Shown here piece by piece: positions 49,061 through 60,117 of a DNA stretch of 64,000 nucleotides (the first letter of the stretch is position 1; each line of letters opens with the position of its first letter). The translations under genes were made by a program, and so were the position numbers. This DNA comes from Lineus longissimus (lineage: Eukaryota > Nemertea > Pilidiophora > Heteronemertea > Lineidae): contig NC_088309.1 in NCBI RefSeq assembly GCF_910592395.1, positions 9,240,501-9,304,500 on the forward strand, given 5' to 3'. The notes under the pieces are model-generated. The model was not told the DNA's origin. It made no database searches and saw nothing but the letters and a program-made list of their open reading frames with translations.

Positions 49061-50619
49061 TTTCAAATTCCTTAAGTTGAGAGCATTTTTTCATTTTTGG
49101 CTCAAGTGACCTCATTTTAGTGGAATAGCTGTCCTAAGGGGCACAAATTTACTAAAATTTTGTGAACTTCATTTATTTTTCATTTCAAGCATTTTTACAT
49201 ATTTCTTGGGTTCTATTATGATCGAGGTTGTTCACTTGACCAACCTCTCAAGGTCACAGGCCGACAGGGTTCAAATCTTATTATTTCACCAATTGGTCGT
49301 ATGTTTTGTCATTGTTCAATTGAGATGGTTCTTATTTGGTTGAAGCATGAATCTAAGTCCCTCTATGTGTACGCCAAATTTCGGCAAGATCAAAATTGAA
49401 TTATGGTAGTAATTACTTAAATTTCATATTTTGTATATACGGAAGGGTGTTTGTTCAATTCCACTTCAGATACCGACAGCAAATTGATGCTGGGCAGTTC
49501 ATGTTTTGGTGGTATGATGGGTCATAGGCCTAGTGCCATTGTGCTTTTTGGCAACCCTTAAGTAGATTCTTTCTCTGTATTGAAAAATACCAAGGGGAAA
49601 ATACAAAGACAAGTTGCCCTCTTCAAAAATCCATTGGGCCTACAAAAATAAAACATGAATAACGTCAAGATTCCTTTTGACAGAAGGTGATACCCACCTT
49701 GTAGAAGATTTGTGCTAAACACAAGTTATTTTGCCATTTCAGTCTTGAAATAAGTCAAAATTCGAGCAAAAACCATGTGCACCTTGCTGCAATGAATACC
49801 TGCACTACAGGCGAAGCGTAGCAAGCATTGGAAGGCATAAAATGTGACAGGTAGTGGTTTTATGTAACACTCCCACACATTCTTTTGAGGTTGGCTATGT
49901 CTTTTGTCGCTCCAAACAATCAAACAAAGGTGTCAGATGGCCAAGGCTAATCCAAGTTGGTAATGTGATTGGCCATAAGGAATAAATATTTGGGTGGGAC
50001 TGATTTGGAAATAGTAAAGGGCTAGGTGTTGTTAGTTGTATAATGTTGAATATTTTTTCATATAAACTTTAGTTTTGCTTAAACAGTTTCTTGCAATAAA
50101 AACCAAAAGGAAAAATGGTGCAAACCTGAATGATACTAGACATTCATTCACACTTTTCATTGAAAAATTCATTTTTTAAAAAGAATTCAGTGAAAAATTA
50201 GCAGTACTACTCAGTACTCGATGAACACCCTTGTTGTGTTGTAAGTCATGATGTGGTTGGTTTGATTTGTTTGTTTAAATACAAAAAGATACAGCTTTTA
50301 TTCCATTAAAGATTCTCTTGGGGATTAATATCTTGGATCAAAAGATTTCATGAACAATTTAGAATAGCAAATCCAAACAAAAATAGAATACATGTTCGCA
50401 GACTTTTCACTTGATTTTCTTGATTGGGGGTAAAATTATGACCATGAGAAATTTATGAACATTCGGGGGGGGGGGGGCAATGCAAAATGATATCCGGTCA
50501 GGGATAAAATCAATGGTCTCTTAAAAACGAGACAGAAATGAGTGACAACATGTGATTTATTCCAGTCAAATCTCAAGTTAATGTGATCATATCAGGGATG
50601 AATTAATATTGGAGATAAA
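49061..50619. other. Intergenic, AT-rich; nothing recognised
   Basis: No convincing coding exon or transposon end. A G run lies at 50465-50477. The last 50 bases grade into degenerate satellite. Confidence 0.4.
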
Positions 50620-52843
50620 CCAGAGTTCACATTGAATATTTTAACTCCAGCATGAATCCATCATTGCTCTGATTACTGAAATAATTTGCGATCACATTGA
50701 ATGGTTTATTTCCAGCTTGAATCCATAGATCCATCCCTCAGATGACCACATAACTTGAGTTCCCATTGAATGATTTATCACCAGTATGAATCCACATCCC
50801 TCAGATGACCACATTAACTTGAGCTCCCATTGAATGGTTCATCATCAGTATGAATCCACATCCCTCAGACGACCACATTAACTTTAGTTCCCATTGAATG
50901 GTTCATCACCAGTATGAATCCACATCCCTCAGATGACCACATTAATTTGAGTTCCCATTGAATGGTTCATAATCAGTATGAATCCATATCCCTCAGACGA
51001 CCACATTAACTTTAGTTCCCATTGAATATGGTTCATCACCAGTATGAATCCACATCCCTTAGACAACCACATTAACTTTAGTTCCCATTGAATGGTTCAT
51101 CACCAGTATGAATCCACATCCCTCAGACAACCACATTAACTTTAGTTCCCATTGAATGGTTCATCACCAGTATGAATCCACATCCCTCAGACAACCACAT
51201 TAACTTTAGTTCCCATTGAATGGTTCATCACCAGTATGAATCCACATCCCTCAGACAACCACATTAACTTGAGTTCCCATTGAATGACTTATCACCAGTA
51301 TGAATCCACATCCCTTAGACAACCACATTAACTTTAGTTCCCATTGAATGGTTCATCACCAGTATGAATCCACATCCCTCAGACAACCACATTAACTTTA
51401 GTTCCCATTGAATGGTTCATCACCAGTATGAATCCACATCCCTCAGACAACCACATTAACTTTGGTTCCCATTGAATGGTTCATCACCAGTATGAATCCA
51501 TATCCCTCAGATGACCACATTAATTTGAGTTCCCATTGAATGGTTCATAATCAGTATGAATCTACATCCCTCAGACGACCACATTAACTTTAGTTCCCAT
51601 TGAATGGGTCATCACCAGTAAGAATCCACATCCCTCAGACAACCACATTAACTTGAGTGCCCTTTGAATGACTTATCACCAGTATGAATCCACATCCCTC
51701 AGACGACCACATTAACTTTAGTTCCATTGAATGGTTCATCATCAGTATGAATCCACATCCCTCAGACAACCACATTAACTTTAGTTCCAATTGAATGGTT
51801 CATCACCAGTATGAATCCACATCCCTCAGACAACCACATTAACTTTAGTTCCAATTGAATGGTTCATCACCAGTATGAATCCACATCCCTCAGACAACCA
51901 CATTAACTTTAGTTCCCATTGAATGGTTCATCACCAGTATGAATCCACATCCCTCAGACAACCACATTAACTTTAGTTCCCATTGAATGGTTCATCACCA
52001 GTATGAATCCACATCCCTCAGATGACCACATTAACTTGAGTTACCATTGAATGGTTCATAATCAGTATGAATCCACATCCCTCAGATGACCACATTAACT
52101 TGAGTTCCCATTGAATGGTTCATCGTCAGTATGAATCAACATCCCTCAGATGACCACATTAACTTTAGTTCCCATTGAATGGTTCATAACCAGTATGAAT
52201 CCACATCCCTCAGACGACCACATTAACTTTAGTTCCCATTGAATGGTTCATCACCAGTATGAATCCACATCCCTCAGACAACCACATTAACTTTAGTTCC
52301 CATTGAATGGTTCATCACCAGTATGAATCCACATCCCTCAGATGACCACATTAACTTTAGTTCCCATTGAATGGTTCATCACCAGTATGAATCCACATCC
52401 CTCAGATGACCACATTAATTTGAGTTCCCATTGAATGGTTCATAATCAGTATGAATCCATATCCCTCAGACGACCACATTAACTTTAGTTCCCATTGAAT
52501 ATGGTTCATCACCAGTATGAATCCACATCCCTTAGACAACCACATTAACTTTAGTTCCCATTGAATGGTTCATCACCAGTATGAATCCACATCCCTCAGA
52601 CAACCACATTAACTTTAGTTCCCATTGAATGGTTCATCACCAGTAAGAATCCACATCCCTCAGATGACCACATTAACTTGAGTTACCATTGAATGGTTCA
52701 TAATCAGTATGAATCCACATCCCTCAGACGACCACATTAACTTGAGTTCCCATTGCATTGAATTGTTTATCACCAGTTTTAATCCTTATCTCACATGATG
52801 ATCACATTAACTTGAGTTCACATTGAATGGTTTATCACCGAGT
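50620..52843. repeat. Satellite array, 64-bp unit, ~35 copies
   Basis: Head-to-tail units of 64 bp, for example from CCACATTAACTTTAGTTCCC through ATTGAATGGTTCATCACCAG and TATGAATCCACATCCCTCAG. Starts of CCACATTAAC at 51131 and 51195 show the period. Variants alternate (ACAACC or ATGACC, TTTAGT or TTGAGT). Two stretches share the unusual ATTGAATATGG unit (near 51025 and 52495), about 1.47 kb or 23 units apart, suggesting an internal block duplication. Edge units are more diverged. Scattered inverted copies occur at 23284-23550. Confidence 0.95.
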
Positions 52844-53084
52844 ATGGGCGGTCATCCTAAACAGTGTCCACCAGCGTCCCACTAGCGCCCACCAGCGTCC
52901 ACCAGGTTTAAAGTCGGGTATAAAATCATCAAAATAAAATTTAGTAGCCATAAACGAAATAAGCACAACGTAAAAAACACATTTTCTGAAAATTTCATGA
53001 CATTTGGGTGTAATTTGGTCTCCGAAGTTGATGTTAGGCTGCTTGTAGGGGGATTTCTGCTCAGGCATCATGCTGGAGCATTTT

Positions 53085-54530
53085 TTACAAATTACAAATT
53101 ACAAATTACAAAAGTTTATTGAATCCGTATAAAATTTACATTTTACATGGGACGAAAATACAATAAACAGTGCAGTGCAGAGTAGAGAGTCAGAAGAAAA
53201 GAGAGCAATAAGTAATAAAAGTAATCAAATAATACAGAAATTACTTAAGAGTGCAAGAGAGTTGGTGGGCATTATTACAATGATTGCAGCAGTATTTTTA
53301 ATAATTATAGAGCTTTCCTCACCTGAAATGCTAGATAACAGAATTTGCTGGTGAGGCGAGCTACATTGCCTTCAGCAGTTAAAAGATATAATAATAGATT
53401 TCTATTTGAAAGTTCATTTGTTAACCCAATTCGAGTTTTGTTCAAATATTTATCACGAAGGTTAGAGAGCAAAGGGCATGAACACAAAAAGTGAGTCTCA
53501 TCTTCAGTTTCTTTGATTCCCAATGATAAACAGTGAGGGCACCATCTCTCATCCCTGGGGATAATAGGACGAGAGTAGCGGCCTTTCTCGATTAAAAGAC
53601 AATGATTACTCAGTCTTAATTTGGTAAAATGGGACCTGTGTTCCATATTTTGAATATCATCGAGATAATTTTCGTAGCAAAATCTATTTTTAAAAGCTAC
53701 ATATGTACAAAATTTCCCCTCATTTAAATCAATGTACTTCTGATAGAACTTTTCAAACCAGAACGATTTATAACGCTCCTTCATATGTTCCTTGATTGTT
53801 TTAGAGGAGATGTCTGGGTTACATAAATCAAAATTTATTTTCTTCGACAATTCCTTATAAAAAGAGAACCAGGAGTAAAAGCCCTTGGAGTGTAACAACT
53901 TTGATTCAGTAAAAGCATCTTTTAAAACTGGATTGTCAGTATTATCTAGGTGTGTGTGGTAATTATAGATTTTACATATTATATCAATCCCAATAGGGAA
54001 TCTCCCAAGTTCGCTCATAGTGGGAATATTACCAGCCTTTTTATTTACACCGAGAAGAAATTTGCAAAAGCTAATATTAACATGTTCAATGACAGAATCA
54101 TACCACTTCTGCTCAGTGGACCAGACTCCATGAAACTTGCCTTTCCGAAGATCTTCGGCCGACCAAATTTCGGCCCCATATGTACAAATGGGAGATATGA
54201 GTTTGTCAAACAAATTTAATCCACTTTTGGGGTTGATCCCAGTATTACGTAGGCAAGCACGTATACTAAATAGAGCCTTCTTAGCTTTACAAGAAGCATT
54301 TATTTTAGCATTTGTAAAAGACCCTGAAGAACTCAATACGACTCCCAAATATTTATAAGAAGTGCAGTTCTCCAACAAGACACCCTTAAAAAAGAAAGAA
54401 TCTTTACCTACATGTCCATTTCCACATAGTTTCATCACTTTCGTCTTCTTTATATTTATCTCTAAATTCCAAGTATTACAAAAAAGTTCAAGTTGTCTTA
54501 ACATTGAGTGAAGGCCCTCATAGGAGATGT
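53085..54530 (-). mobile_element. 5'-truncated LINE: reverse transcriptase C-terminal part
   Basis: A minus-strand frame of 399 residues (54504-53305) has the hallmarks of the end of a non-LTR retrotransposon reverse transcriptase: SMLRQLELFCNTWNLEIN, KTKVM, YKYLGVVLSSSG, SPICTYGAEIWS, and a late CPHC...H...C motif. The catalytic YADD box is missing, so the copy is truncated, probably near 54530. The 3' end carries a heptamer tail, (ATTACAA)n on plus at 53085-53112. I cannot assign the clade. The frame is intact over about 1.2 kb, so insertion is fairly recent. Confidence 0.88.
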
Positions 54531-54700
54531 TGATGCTAAAAGATGAATTGGAACTTAGCCAGGTGAACCATGAGGATGAAGAATATCCTGGGCAAAGCTG
54601 ACCCGTGTTTAGCAGGTCACGACAGCTTTTAGACTTGTGACCCGTGCTACGACAAGAACAAAAGTTTAAATCAATTAGGAGCTCATAAATCTTGTGGCCG
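54531..54700. other. Short unassigned spacer between LINE and tandem repeat
   Basis: Contains CCGTG/CACGGG-like pieces around 54600-54655 but no identifiable feature. Confidence 0.3.
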
Positions 54701-55366
54701 AATCAGTCCTGGCTGCTCCATCGTGTTGACAACATAATGAGGGAGATGAGGCAGTCACAGCCAGGCCAAATCAGTCCTGGCTGCTCCACCGTGTTGACAA
54801 TATGGTGAGAGAGATGAGACAGTCACAGCCAGTCCAAATCAGTCTTTGTAGGCCACCGTGTTGGCAACATGATGAGAGAGATGAGACAGTCACAGCCAGG
54901 CCACATCAGTCTTGTTGGCTGCTTTGCCAAGTTGTCAACATGGTGAGAGAGATGAGACGGTCACAGCCAATCCAAATCAGTCTTTGCAGCTCCACCGTGT
55001 TGGCAACATGATGAGAGAGATGAGACAGTCACAGCCAGGCCACATCAGTCTTGTCGGCTGCTCTGCCAATTTTTCAACATGGTGAGAGAGATGAGACATT
55101 CACAGCCAGGCTGAATCAGTCCTGGCAGCTCCATCACCGTGTTGACAGCATGATGAGAGAGATGAGACAGTCAGGCCACATCAGTCTTGTATTGGCTGCT
55201 TTGTCAAGTTGTCAACATGGTGAGACTGAGAGATATGAGACGGTCACAGCCAGGCCCAAACAGTCCTGGCTGCTCCACCGTGTTGACAACATGATGAGAG
55301 AGATGAGAGTGAGACAGTCACAACCAGGCCACATCAGTCCTGGCTGCTCTGCCAAGTTGTCAACAT
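54701..55366. repeat. 68-bp tandem repeat, ~10 copies
   Basis: Units begin AATCAGTCCTGGCTGCTCCA and contain GATGAGACAGTCACAGCCAG; starts at 54701, 54769 and 54837 give a 68-bp period. Later units vary in length and alternate between two variants (CCACCGTGTTG or GCCAAGTTGTC). The array runs directly into the second palindromic-transposon copy. Confidence 0.9.
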
Positions 55367-55371
55367 GGGAC

Positions 55372-55808
55372 AGTGGTGCTGCCATCTTGGAGCAACGAAA
55401 GTTGGTCTGAGAGAGGGCCAACTATTTTTGCCTACAACTGAATGATATTGTCATTGTCATTCAAATAAAAGTAGTTTTTGTGAAAGAATATTATTTGGAC
55501 TAGTTAGAAATATCACAGTTTCAACAAATTCTTTGATAATTAGTCCACATTTGGACACTTGACCTCGCATTTCCCCATCCACGAAGTCAAAGGCCACTTC
55601 GTCTCGAAAACCTTCAAAAAAGGGGCATCACCCATCAAAATAATTTTTTTCTTTTTGTCTTTCGCTGACCCATTAAAAAGATTATAATGCATAATATACT
55701 GCAATTTCTTTTAAATATATTGAAAGACAAAGAAATGCCAGCCCACCAAACTTAGAGGGCCGCTGTCCACACTTCCGTCCACACTTTCGTCCACAGTTTA
55801 CACCTACC
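55372..55808. mobile_element. Palindromic DNA transposon, copy 2 (one arm plus core)
   Basis: Matches copy 1 (22347-22786) in reverse orientation: it starts in the core at GTGGTGCTGCCATCTTGG and ends with the arm ...CAGTTTACACCTACCC at 55808. The other arm is absent, so it is truncated or deleted on the left, where the 68-bp array begins. Similarity along the shared 440 bases is very high by eye. Confidence 0.85.
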
Positions 55809-56129
55809 CAGAAAAAGCACAAGAACGAATGAATACTAATTATGATCAGATTATATGACTATTTAATTAGAAAAGGTGATGCATGAAAAACACAAATATG
55901 TTTATTCATTTCCTTGAATAAGCTATAGATTGTTTAATACTAAGTAAAGAACACTTTAGTGACAATAAATATAAAATTATCAACTCAATCAACGACGACC
56001 ACAACGACCAATTACCAATGCACAATCTGTCAATCAATATTTGTTGACAAACACAAAAGGCCCACAAAAATGCACATGTCAGTGGTGGGACACTTTTTGA
56101 GGAAATATAAATATTTCCCCAAAGAAATC

Positions 56130-56903
56130 ATGAACGAAAACGAAATCAAAATCCGACCATGGAGGTTGGGAGATACCCAAGGAGTCTGTGAGGTGATGAG
56201 GGAAGGAGTGATGAACAATGTATGGCCTTACTACATGCTCATGGTGAGGAAGAAGTTGACTCTGGTCTGTGTTCTGGTGGCTGCTTCCTTTGTCCACTGG
56301 TGCTGGTCAGATGGTGTAATGTTCACCCTCATGGCATTGTTTGGCATTTACCTCTTCCTATACTTATTGCTCCTGCTATTGGGACAGTTCTATTACTACT
56401 ACTCATGCACTGATCTGTGGGACATTCGAAAGTCGTTTTTCTCAACTGACCATTCTGGTTTTTGGGTTGCAGAAGTCTGTGATAGAGCGATACCAGGATC
56501 TCAAGAAAATGGACCGACCAACTCTGGTGATACCACAACTAATAACGTGATAATTGGCATCATAGCAGTTGTACCAAAGACGTCTGATTTCTGCGAAAAT
56601 TTGAACATGGCCAAGGAACTCAATCGGGAGCGGAGCAAGGTTGCGTGGCTTCGACGCCTCACAGTTTTAACCCACTACCGCGGTTTAGGAGTTGCGCAAA
56701 AACTGGTTGAGGAGACTATATCATTTTGCAGACATAAGGATTTTGATCGGATTGATTTGATAACGACAGAAGGACAGGTCGCTGCACAAAAGCTGTGGAG
56801 GAAAGTAGGCTTTAAGTGCATGGGCTTCCGGGCTTATCGATATTTCAAATTTGTCAAGATATGGACGTATGAATTCTCATTAGATTTGAAGAAAGAGAAG
56901 TGA
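56130..56903 (+). CDS. Membrane-bound GNAT N-acetyltransferase, NAT8/camello-like, intronless
   Basis: GNAT enzymes move an acetyl group from acetyl-CoA to an amine; NAT8-type members sit in the ER/Golgi membrane and acetylate lysines or cysteine conjugates. The chosen start gives 257 residues, MNENEIKIRPWRLGDTQGV, matching how camello proteins begin (IRPYR-type motif). The frame is open further upstream (Met at 55959), but that extension is Thr/Asn-rich and unlike the family. Residues about 42-91 form one or two membrane segments, including GIYLFLYLLLLLLGQF. The acetyl-CoA loop is clear: LRRLTVLTHYRGLGVAQKLV. The end, AAQKLWRKVGFKCMGF, is the usual GNAT C-terminal motif. The start context (ATCATGA) is acceptable. 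The substrate cannot be told. The only near AATAAA after the stop is inside the next transposon. Confidence 0.87.
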   Translation: MNENEIKIRPWRLGDTQGVCEVMREGVMNNVWPYYMLMVRKKLTLVCVLVAASFVHWCWSDGVMFTLMALFGIYLFLYLLLLLLGQFYYYYSCTDLWDIRKSFFSTDHSGFWVAEVCDRAIPGSQENGPTNSGDTTTNNVIIGIIAVVPKTSDFCENLNMAKELNRERSKVAWLRRLTVLTHYRGLGVAQKLVEETISFCRHKDFDRIDLITTEGQVAAQKLWRKVGFKCMGFRAYRYFKFVKIWTYEFSLDLKKEK

Positions 56904-56997
56904 TTGTGATGATCTGTGTCATCGTCTCTCGCAAGCAGACCTGAGCAGATGATTAGTCGCAGCATCTGAGCATAGGCAGGACACACACCAGTTAGTA

Positions 56998-57661
56998 TGG
57001 GCGGTTATTACCGCAAATAAAGACAAACCAAAGCAAAGACACTTGTGTAGCATATCAAGGACACGTAGATTGATACTCCTATGTGTGCCACATCAAAGAC
57101 ATCTAACGATGCGAAGTCAACAGACGGCGCCACCGTCTTGGGAAAAGTAAAAACGACATCGACAACTTCAGGTTTTTGTTGATATAAGCGACTAGCGGGA
57201 AAATGCACATGTGTTGTTATGTCACTATTGCATCTATTCGTAGTAGACTGTCGTATTTTGAGATCCCTTTCTTTTCAACATCATCAATCATACTAGTATA
57301 TCATAACCATGGATAGAGATAAGTTAGAAAACTGTGTCAACCTCCTTCAACTTTTTACTTTTCCCAAGACGGTGGCGCCGTCTGTTGACTTCGCAGCGTT
57401 ATCTTTGACGTGGTGTATGGTCCAGAGAGGTATTGCCTTCATGTCTTATCTGTGCTGTGTATGGCTCATGAAAACAACTGTCCATCCCAAAGAGGTTGCG
57501 GTCTAGTTTTATCTATGCTGTATCAAACAAAAACAAAACATGCATTCCAGAAGTCTTTGATGTGGCACACATAGGAGTATCAATCTACATGTACGTGTCC
57601 TTGATATGCTACACAAGTGTCTTTGCTTTGGTTTGTCTTTATTTGCGGTAATAACCGCCCA
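56998..57661. mobile_element. TA-flanked inverted-repeat transposon (mariner-like MITE)
   Basis: Ends TGGGCGGTTATTACCGC and its inverse are flanked by TA on both sides (56996-56997 and 57662-57663). The outer arms (56998-57110 and 57540-57661) and an inner block (57110-57170 against 57350-57410, GACGGCGCCACCGTCTTGGG) are inverted copies. The right half has an extra ~130 bp between inner and outer blocks. There is no transposase. TA target sites point to the Tc1/mariner group. Confidence 0.8.
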
Positions 57662-57676
57662 TAAGTTGGAGTTCAG

Positions 57677-58035
57677 GTCAAATTCCATTTGCATTTGAGA
57701 GACAAGGATGTGTTGGAAAACCTACGTATCACACTGAACATTTGTGATCCGGCATCACACCAAATTGGGGAGTTTGTTCGCGAAATCACTGACAATGCAG
57801 TATAAAGTCATGTCAGATTTAGTCCCAATTCCAGGTTATGACAATTGTATTCTATTGGCTCAGTATACAGTTATGAAAATTGTATTGATGTATTCTAGTA
57901 GTTAGTACAAGATGGCTGGAGTCAGCACTTGACAATGTTTTGTACATTATTTCTTTTCAGAGCGTCTGCTTGTTCTGCAGTCCTTTCAAGAAGTCCTACT
58001 GGGATGAAAGGGCAAATCCGAGTTCCTGGGTCTGA
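57677..58035 (+). CDS. Possible terminal exon(s) of an unknown plus-strand gene
   Basis: After an acceptor-like GAGTTCAG, 57677-57805 stays open for 42 codons (VQVKFHLHLRDKDVLENLRI, then DPASHQIGEFVREITDNAV) and ends in TAA. After a strong acceptor (TTATTTCTTTTCAG), 57961-58035 encodes 24 codons (SVCLFCSPFKKSYWDERANP...) and a TGA. A weak donor, GCA|GTATAA at 57800, would join them in phase. No upstream exons or homologues were identified, so this may be a gene fragment or chance. Confidence 0.3.
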
Positions 58036-59000
58036 TGCAAAGAATGAAATGTGATGTTAATTTTTTAATGTGTTTCAAAAAATTTTTGAAGTGCTTTGAA
58101 AGAAATCTCAACTTGCTTGTTTACATGACTTGGTGCAAGTATTTGATATAGCTCAAAGCGCTAACTGCCACAAACTGCATGTATGTATTCATTGTTGTTC
58201 ATATTTGTTGAACTTCTGACCAAATCATTTTGTGATTACACTGTGCAATATTTTTGTTTAGTTCCTTCGTATTAAGAGATGAAAGTGAATTTGTCATTAG
58301 AATCAAAACTATTGAAGTGATGTGTGGATGACATTTTCAAATCATAGATACACCATATGAATTATTATATGATATGATTGTTATAATAATGTAACTGTTG
58401 TAGTACAATAGGTTTTGTATCATTTACATTTTTTAACTTGATCTGGAACTTGTAATTGTAGTGTCTTTAGAAATTAGTAAATAACAGGTGGTCATACATT
58501 TGGGAACTTAAAAGGGGCTATCAATGTTTAATCAAGAATCAAATACCAGGAGTGGACAACAGCAGGGAAATCCTGGGCTAGTGCCAGTGAGACAGAAAGT
58601 GAGTCCACTATTTGTCCTTCACATTGTGTGCAATGCAGATGCCTTAAAGTAGCCATGTTTCAGCGGATGCTTTGATAGTATACTCTGTTTTAATATCAAT
58701 ATTATTGTTGTCTGTGATTTTAAGCTTCTTTTGCTATCAATATTGTAAGATTTACACTTACATTGTACGGTAATGTTTTATTGCCAAAATATTACAGTAC
58801 CAAGTGGTCAAGTTTAGATGATATGGAGTCAGTGTATTCCAGTTGCATTAGTTTTGTTGATGAATTCCATATAGTATACCGCTCATACAGTATATAAAGT
58901 TTGTTGTTGTAAAAAAGGCTTGTTGTTTCTCTATCTGAGGTAAAGATGAGGTCACAATCCTTTCGATAAGACAAATACATTGACAAAGCCATTGTGGACT
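58036..59000. other. Intergenic, AT-rich; nothing recognised
   Basis: No conserved frame. A short open segment near 58524-58598 ends at an AAA|GTGAGT donor-like site, but lacks an acceptor or partners. Confidence 0.35.
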
Positions 59001-59168
59001 TCATTGAAGATTGCCGTCAAGACAACATGCCTCTTCAGTATCCACTTGATTCTGGGCCAGTTTAGCGATGCTTCCCCATGTCATCCCGCCATTTGCCTTC
59101 ATTTCTTTTTCAAGAGACCGTCTCCACGTTCCTTTTTGACGACCCCGCATCTGCTTTTCTGTCCACTG
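59001..59168 (-). mobile_element. Degraded LINE fragment (C-terminal conserved motif)
   Basis: The minus frame reads QWTEKQMRGRQKGTWRRSLE, KEMKANGGMTWGSIAKLAQN, then loses similarity. The RGRxKGTWRRSLEKEMK...TWGxIxKLAQ block is typical of the very end of many LINE reverse transcriptase proteins. The expected R-x-x-W-R-x-x-V block is missing, probably after a frameshift. It is a different LINE from the one at 53085-54530. Confidence 0.7.
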
Positions 59169-60117
59169 TCCCAATGTACACTGAGCATTGTTATAAATGT
59201 ATTATCCCGTGGCAGAGGACAAAGTCACAACCACTATGATTGGAGAAGACATGGTCACAACATTCCAGGGTGGGTTCAGCTGTAGAAAACTTTGACTAAG
59301 AATTTGACCTCTACACACCAGCACCTTTTGAAAATTGACTACAAAACCCAAAACTTATGATTTTATAATGCTTAACAGACAATAGAACACTCTTTGTACA
59401 AACTTATTTATTGCCATCGAAACATAACACAGATATCAATATTGACAAAATTCTGGTGTCTCTTGAGTAGTTAATTGTCTGATCCACACATGAAAACGGA
59501 CCAGCAGGGGAGGCTTAGGATGTATATGAATCCTGTACTGCCTTTGACATATTCCAATGGTAAAAGCTGAATACCTTGCTGGGACACACTGACAAAGGCA
59601 ATGTACACCCTCCGAATTAAGCAACTTCTCAATGAAATTAGGGAAGAGGCACATCTAAACTACTCTCCGAGCTGATAATTGATACTCGAGACTACAATCA
59701 GTAGTAGTTATGAATGGCATTCACCCTTGTAACAACTTTAAAAAGTCCAAAACCTCCTAACAACTGAATATCAAACAAATAAATACAAATGGCACCAATT
59801 ATGAATTGATATAAACTTAGTCTTCAATGGGACGAAACCTACTCTTCAGTTTCTGATATGTTACATAAAAACATGCAATTTATTCCCCTGGCCTATTTAT
59901 AAAAAGGAACTGAAAATTACCAATCCTTCAATAAGTTACAAAACAATGTTACCAATATCAAACTGAAGCGATAACCAACTTTTACTGCAAATGAGCACCT
60001 TGCAACAATTCTAGATTCAATGTTCACCCTAACAATGATACACATCTAAAATCGAATATATGTAACTATATGACCATTAATTAGTATTTCGAGGTTCTCC
60101 TTCTGTGTATTCCTTGG
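59169..60117 (-). other. DOLK 3' UTR and flank
   Basis: Follows the DOLK stop codon on minus. AATAAA hexamers read on minus occur near 59878-59883 and at 59412-59407. No other gene is visible. Confidence 0.45.
59407..59412 (-). promoter_or_regulatory. Candidate DOLK poly(A) signal (AATAAA)
   Basis: TTTATT on plus, AATAAA on minus, about 705 bases past the stop. A nearer AATAAA (about 59883-59878) is an alternative. Confidence 0.35.

Noticed and set aside
52841-53070. Relation of TATGGGCGGT at 52841 to the TA-flanked MITE ends
   Set aside because: Similarity stops after about 12 bases and no inverted partner was found.
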